NCBI GenBank assembly: GCA_021813445.1
Contig: JAKAKP010000043.1
Coordinates: forward strand, 1 to 64,000
Direction: 5' to 3'
DNA length: 64,000 nucleotides
Source of the DNA: Deltaproteobacteria bacterium
GTDB lineage: Bacteria; Desulfobacterota; Desulfobaccia; Desulfobaccales; 0-14-0-80-60-11
Below the pieces are notes generated by a model, which had not been told where the DNA came from, did no database searches, and saw only the letters and a list, made by a program, of their open reading frames with translations. The position numbers and the translations under genes are program-made. This document shows positions 62,655 to 64,000 of the stretch, piece after piece (position 1 is the first letter of the stretch; every line of letters starts with the position of its first letter).

Positions 62655-63041
62655 TTATTCAGGTTTCTGCGTTTCCAACCATTTCTGGAACTTGTCCACC
62701 ATGTCCCAAAATTGGGCGATGGCCGCCTCACCCGCGGGGGTAAGCCAGGCGCGGCCGCCGTGTTTGCCGCCAAAGGTCCGGGACACCAGTTCTTCCCCGG
62801 CCAAGCGGTTGATATTGGCTACCAGGGACCAGGCATGGCTGTATGCCATTTCCATGGAGCGGGCCGCGGCGGCGATGGACCCCAGGTCACGGATGCGCTC
62901 CAGGAGCACCACCCGGCCCCAACTCAAAAAAGTTTCGCCGTCCTTTTCCAGCCAGAGGCGGCCCTTGATCTGCATCTCGGCGGCAGGAGGACTTGCCGCC
63001 AGGGAGCTGCCCCGGCCATGGTCTGTTTTTCTGCTGGCCAT
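62655..63041 (-). CDS. ModE/TunR-like winged-helix regulator
   Basis: A protein of about 128 residues with the N-terminal DNA-binding domain of ModE: GRLWLEKDGETFLSWGRVVL, RIRDLGSIAAAARSMEMAYS and EELVSRTFGGKHGGRAWLTP. The molybdate-binding TOBE domains are absent, as in TunR-type regulators of tungstate uptake in sulfate reducers. The frame opens upstream at TTG 63086 and has another ATG at 63068; none has a strong ribosome site. It precedes the molybdoenzyme and tupABC on the same strand and probably controls them. Confidence 0.82.
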   Translation of the reverse strand: MASRKTDHGRGSSLAASPPAAEMQIKGRLWLEKDGETFLSWGRVVLLERIRDLGSIAAAARSMEMAYSHAWSLVANINRLAGEELVSRTFGGKHGGRAWLTPAGEAAIAQFWDMVDKFQKWLETQKPE

Positions 63042-63365
63042 AGCGCTATTCCCAGCGAAGAATAGCATATTTAGGGGAAAATTCAACTTTTTTCCCAGAA
63101 AGGGTAAAAAAATTATGCTAATAAATTTTCTGTTTCTTCCAGGTTTTGCCGAAATAAAAAATAAATATATTTAGGGAAAGAATGGAAAGATTGTCTTTGA
63201 TTTAATTTAATCTTATTATAAATATAAGGTTTAAAAGTCTAACATAACGACGGACCAAATCCGGGAATAAGCTGGGGGAGAAGTTGGGGGAATTCTCGGT
63301 GCAACCGTAGCCGCCGTAAGGATTGATGTATCCTCCTGTCCTCCCCCCCTGTTTAGGTAATTGTT

Positions 63366-64000
63366 TTGGCAAATTCTCAATTTAAACAGACATGCCAGGT
63401 CGTGATCGGGGGCCTGCAACGGGCTGCCTGGCTGATTATCGGGGTGGCCTTAATAACGGCCGGCCTCTCGGTCTATTATTCCGTTAAGCATCTGGCCTTC
63501 CGCACCAGCCGCAGCGACTTGGTGGCCAGTGACCAGAAGCTTATCGCCCGCAGTGAACAAATAGACAAGGCCTTCGGTTCCCGGGATGGCCTGATGGTGG
63601 TGGCGGAGAATCACACCCCCGCCCATTCCATCGCCTTTGCCGAGGCCCTGGCCGCGGAATTGCGGCATTATCCCCGGCAATTCCCCGAGCTCTTCTACCG
63701 GCTGAATCCGGAAAAATTCAAGCACTGGGCCTTGCTCTATCTGCCCACCGAAGATCTGGCGAAACTAAAGACCAACCTGCTGGATAATCGCCAATTCCTG
63801 GAGGGGTTGTCCACCAGTCCCCATCTCACCACGTTTTTTCAGTTAATTAATCAGGAAATTACCCGGTCCATGCTGGGCCATCTCTTTACGGATTTTTTGG
63901 CAGACAAAAAGACCGAAGACAAGCTGCCGGACCTCTCCTTATTGAACGCCACCTTAAGCCAGCTTGATCTGCAACTGGCTGGGGACCATCCTTATGTCTC
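63366..64000 (+). CDS. MMPL/RND-type exporter, 5' part (HpnN-like)
   Basis: The frame is open to the window edge (211 codons seen). A first membrane helix (AAWLIIGVALITAGLSVYYS) is followed by a large periplasmic domain with RTSRSDLVASDQKLIARSEQ, RDGLMVVAENHTPAHS and FFQLINQEITRSMLGHLFTD. This matches the first part of HpnN-like MMPL transporters, which move hopanoids to the outer membrane, but the decisive later helices lie outside. Start probably TTG 63366; no better start is seen. Divergent from the ModE-like gene, with 63087-63365 as a shared AT-rich control region. Confidence 0.72.
   Translation, partial: MANSQFKQTCQVVIGGLQRAAWLIIGVALITAGLSVYYSVKHLAFRTSRSDLVASDQKLIARSEQIDKAFGSRDGLMVVAENHTPAHSIAFAEALAAELRHYPRQFPELFYRLNPEKFKHWALLYLPTEDLAKLKTNLLDNRQFLEGLSTSPHLTTFFQLINQEITRSMLGHLFTDFLADKKTEDKLPDLSLLNATLSQLDLQLAGDHPYV

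Noticed and set aside
63180-63260. ModE/TunR operator in the divergent region
   Set aside because: An imperfect CTTAT/ATAAG palindrome and a CATAACG stretch are present in very AT-rich DNA, but neither fits a known operator well enough.

Overview
The window looks like chromosomal DNA of a Gram-negative anaerobe, most probably a member of the Desulfobacterota (the former Deltaproteobacteria). This is an inference. It rests on an anaerobe-type hybrid-cluster protein, a tungstate ABC transporter next to a cytosolic PhsA/PsrA-like molybdopterin enzyme, an HpnN-like MMPL transporter, a CHASE2 adenylate cyclase, and outer-membrane and lipoprotein genes. No rRNA gene is present. The only tRNA is tRNA-Arg(CCG). 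No CRISPR array or prophage was seen.

Positions 1 to about 31.8 kb are a mosaic surface-polysaccharide (O-antigen/EPS) locus. It holds a B12/radical SAM protein, a GT-B transferase, APS kinase and sulfotransferase, GT2 and GT4 glycosyltransferases, a GDP-sugar block (PLP aminotransferase, C-methyltransferase, Nudix, GMD-like protein), a methyltransferase, a Wzy/WaaL-like polymerase, a broken MBOAT acyltransferase, two alkaline-phosphatase-superfamily enzymes, a PAPS-reductase-family protein, a carbamoyltransferase, a WbaP-like initiating transferase, gmd and fcl. AT-rich and GC-rich genes alternate. Five complete, partial or decayed copies of one IS5-type element, all in the same orientation, lie at several junctions. 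From 31.8 to 37.7 kb, manB and manC, a repeat-bearing lipoprotein and a small secreted protein sit between two near-identical 142-bp inverted repeats.

From 38 kb to the end the DNA is uniformly GC-rich core genome. It carries an outer-membrane barrel protein, a PAP2 lipoprotein, tRNA-Arg, a C45-type Ntn hydrolase, two tandem membrane paralogues, an HtrA-type protease, a HigBA-like toxin-antitoxin module lying between two apparent fragments of an isoprenylcysteine-methyltransferase-type gene, hcp, a guaB-pheT-merR operon, a Ppx/GppA phosphatase, hpt, ugd, the cyclase, and a modE-like / molybdoenzyme / tupABC cluster. A truncated MMPL exporter gene runs off the right edge.

Read together, manB, manC, gmd and fcl make GDP-mannose, GDP-4-keto-6-deoxymannose and GDP-fucose. 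The 8.5-12.4 kb block probably diverts the keto sugar to a 4-amino and perhaps C-methylated sugar. Glycosyltransferases assemble a repeat unit on the lipid primed by the WbaP-like enzyme. Sulfate (CysC plus sulfotransferase), carbamoyl and possibly acyl or phospho groups may decorate it. No Wzx flippase lies inside the window.
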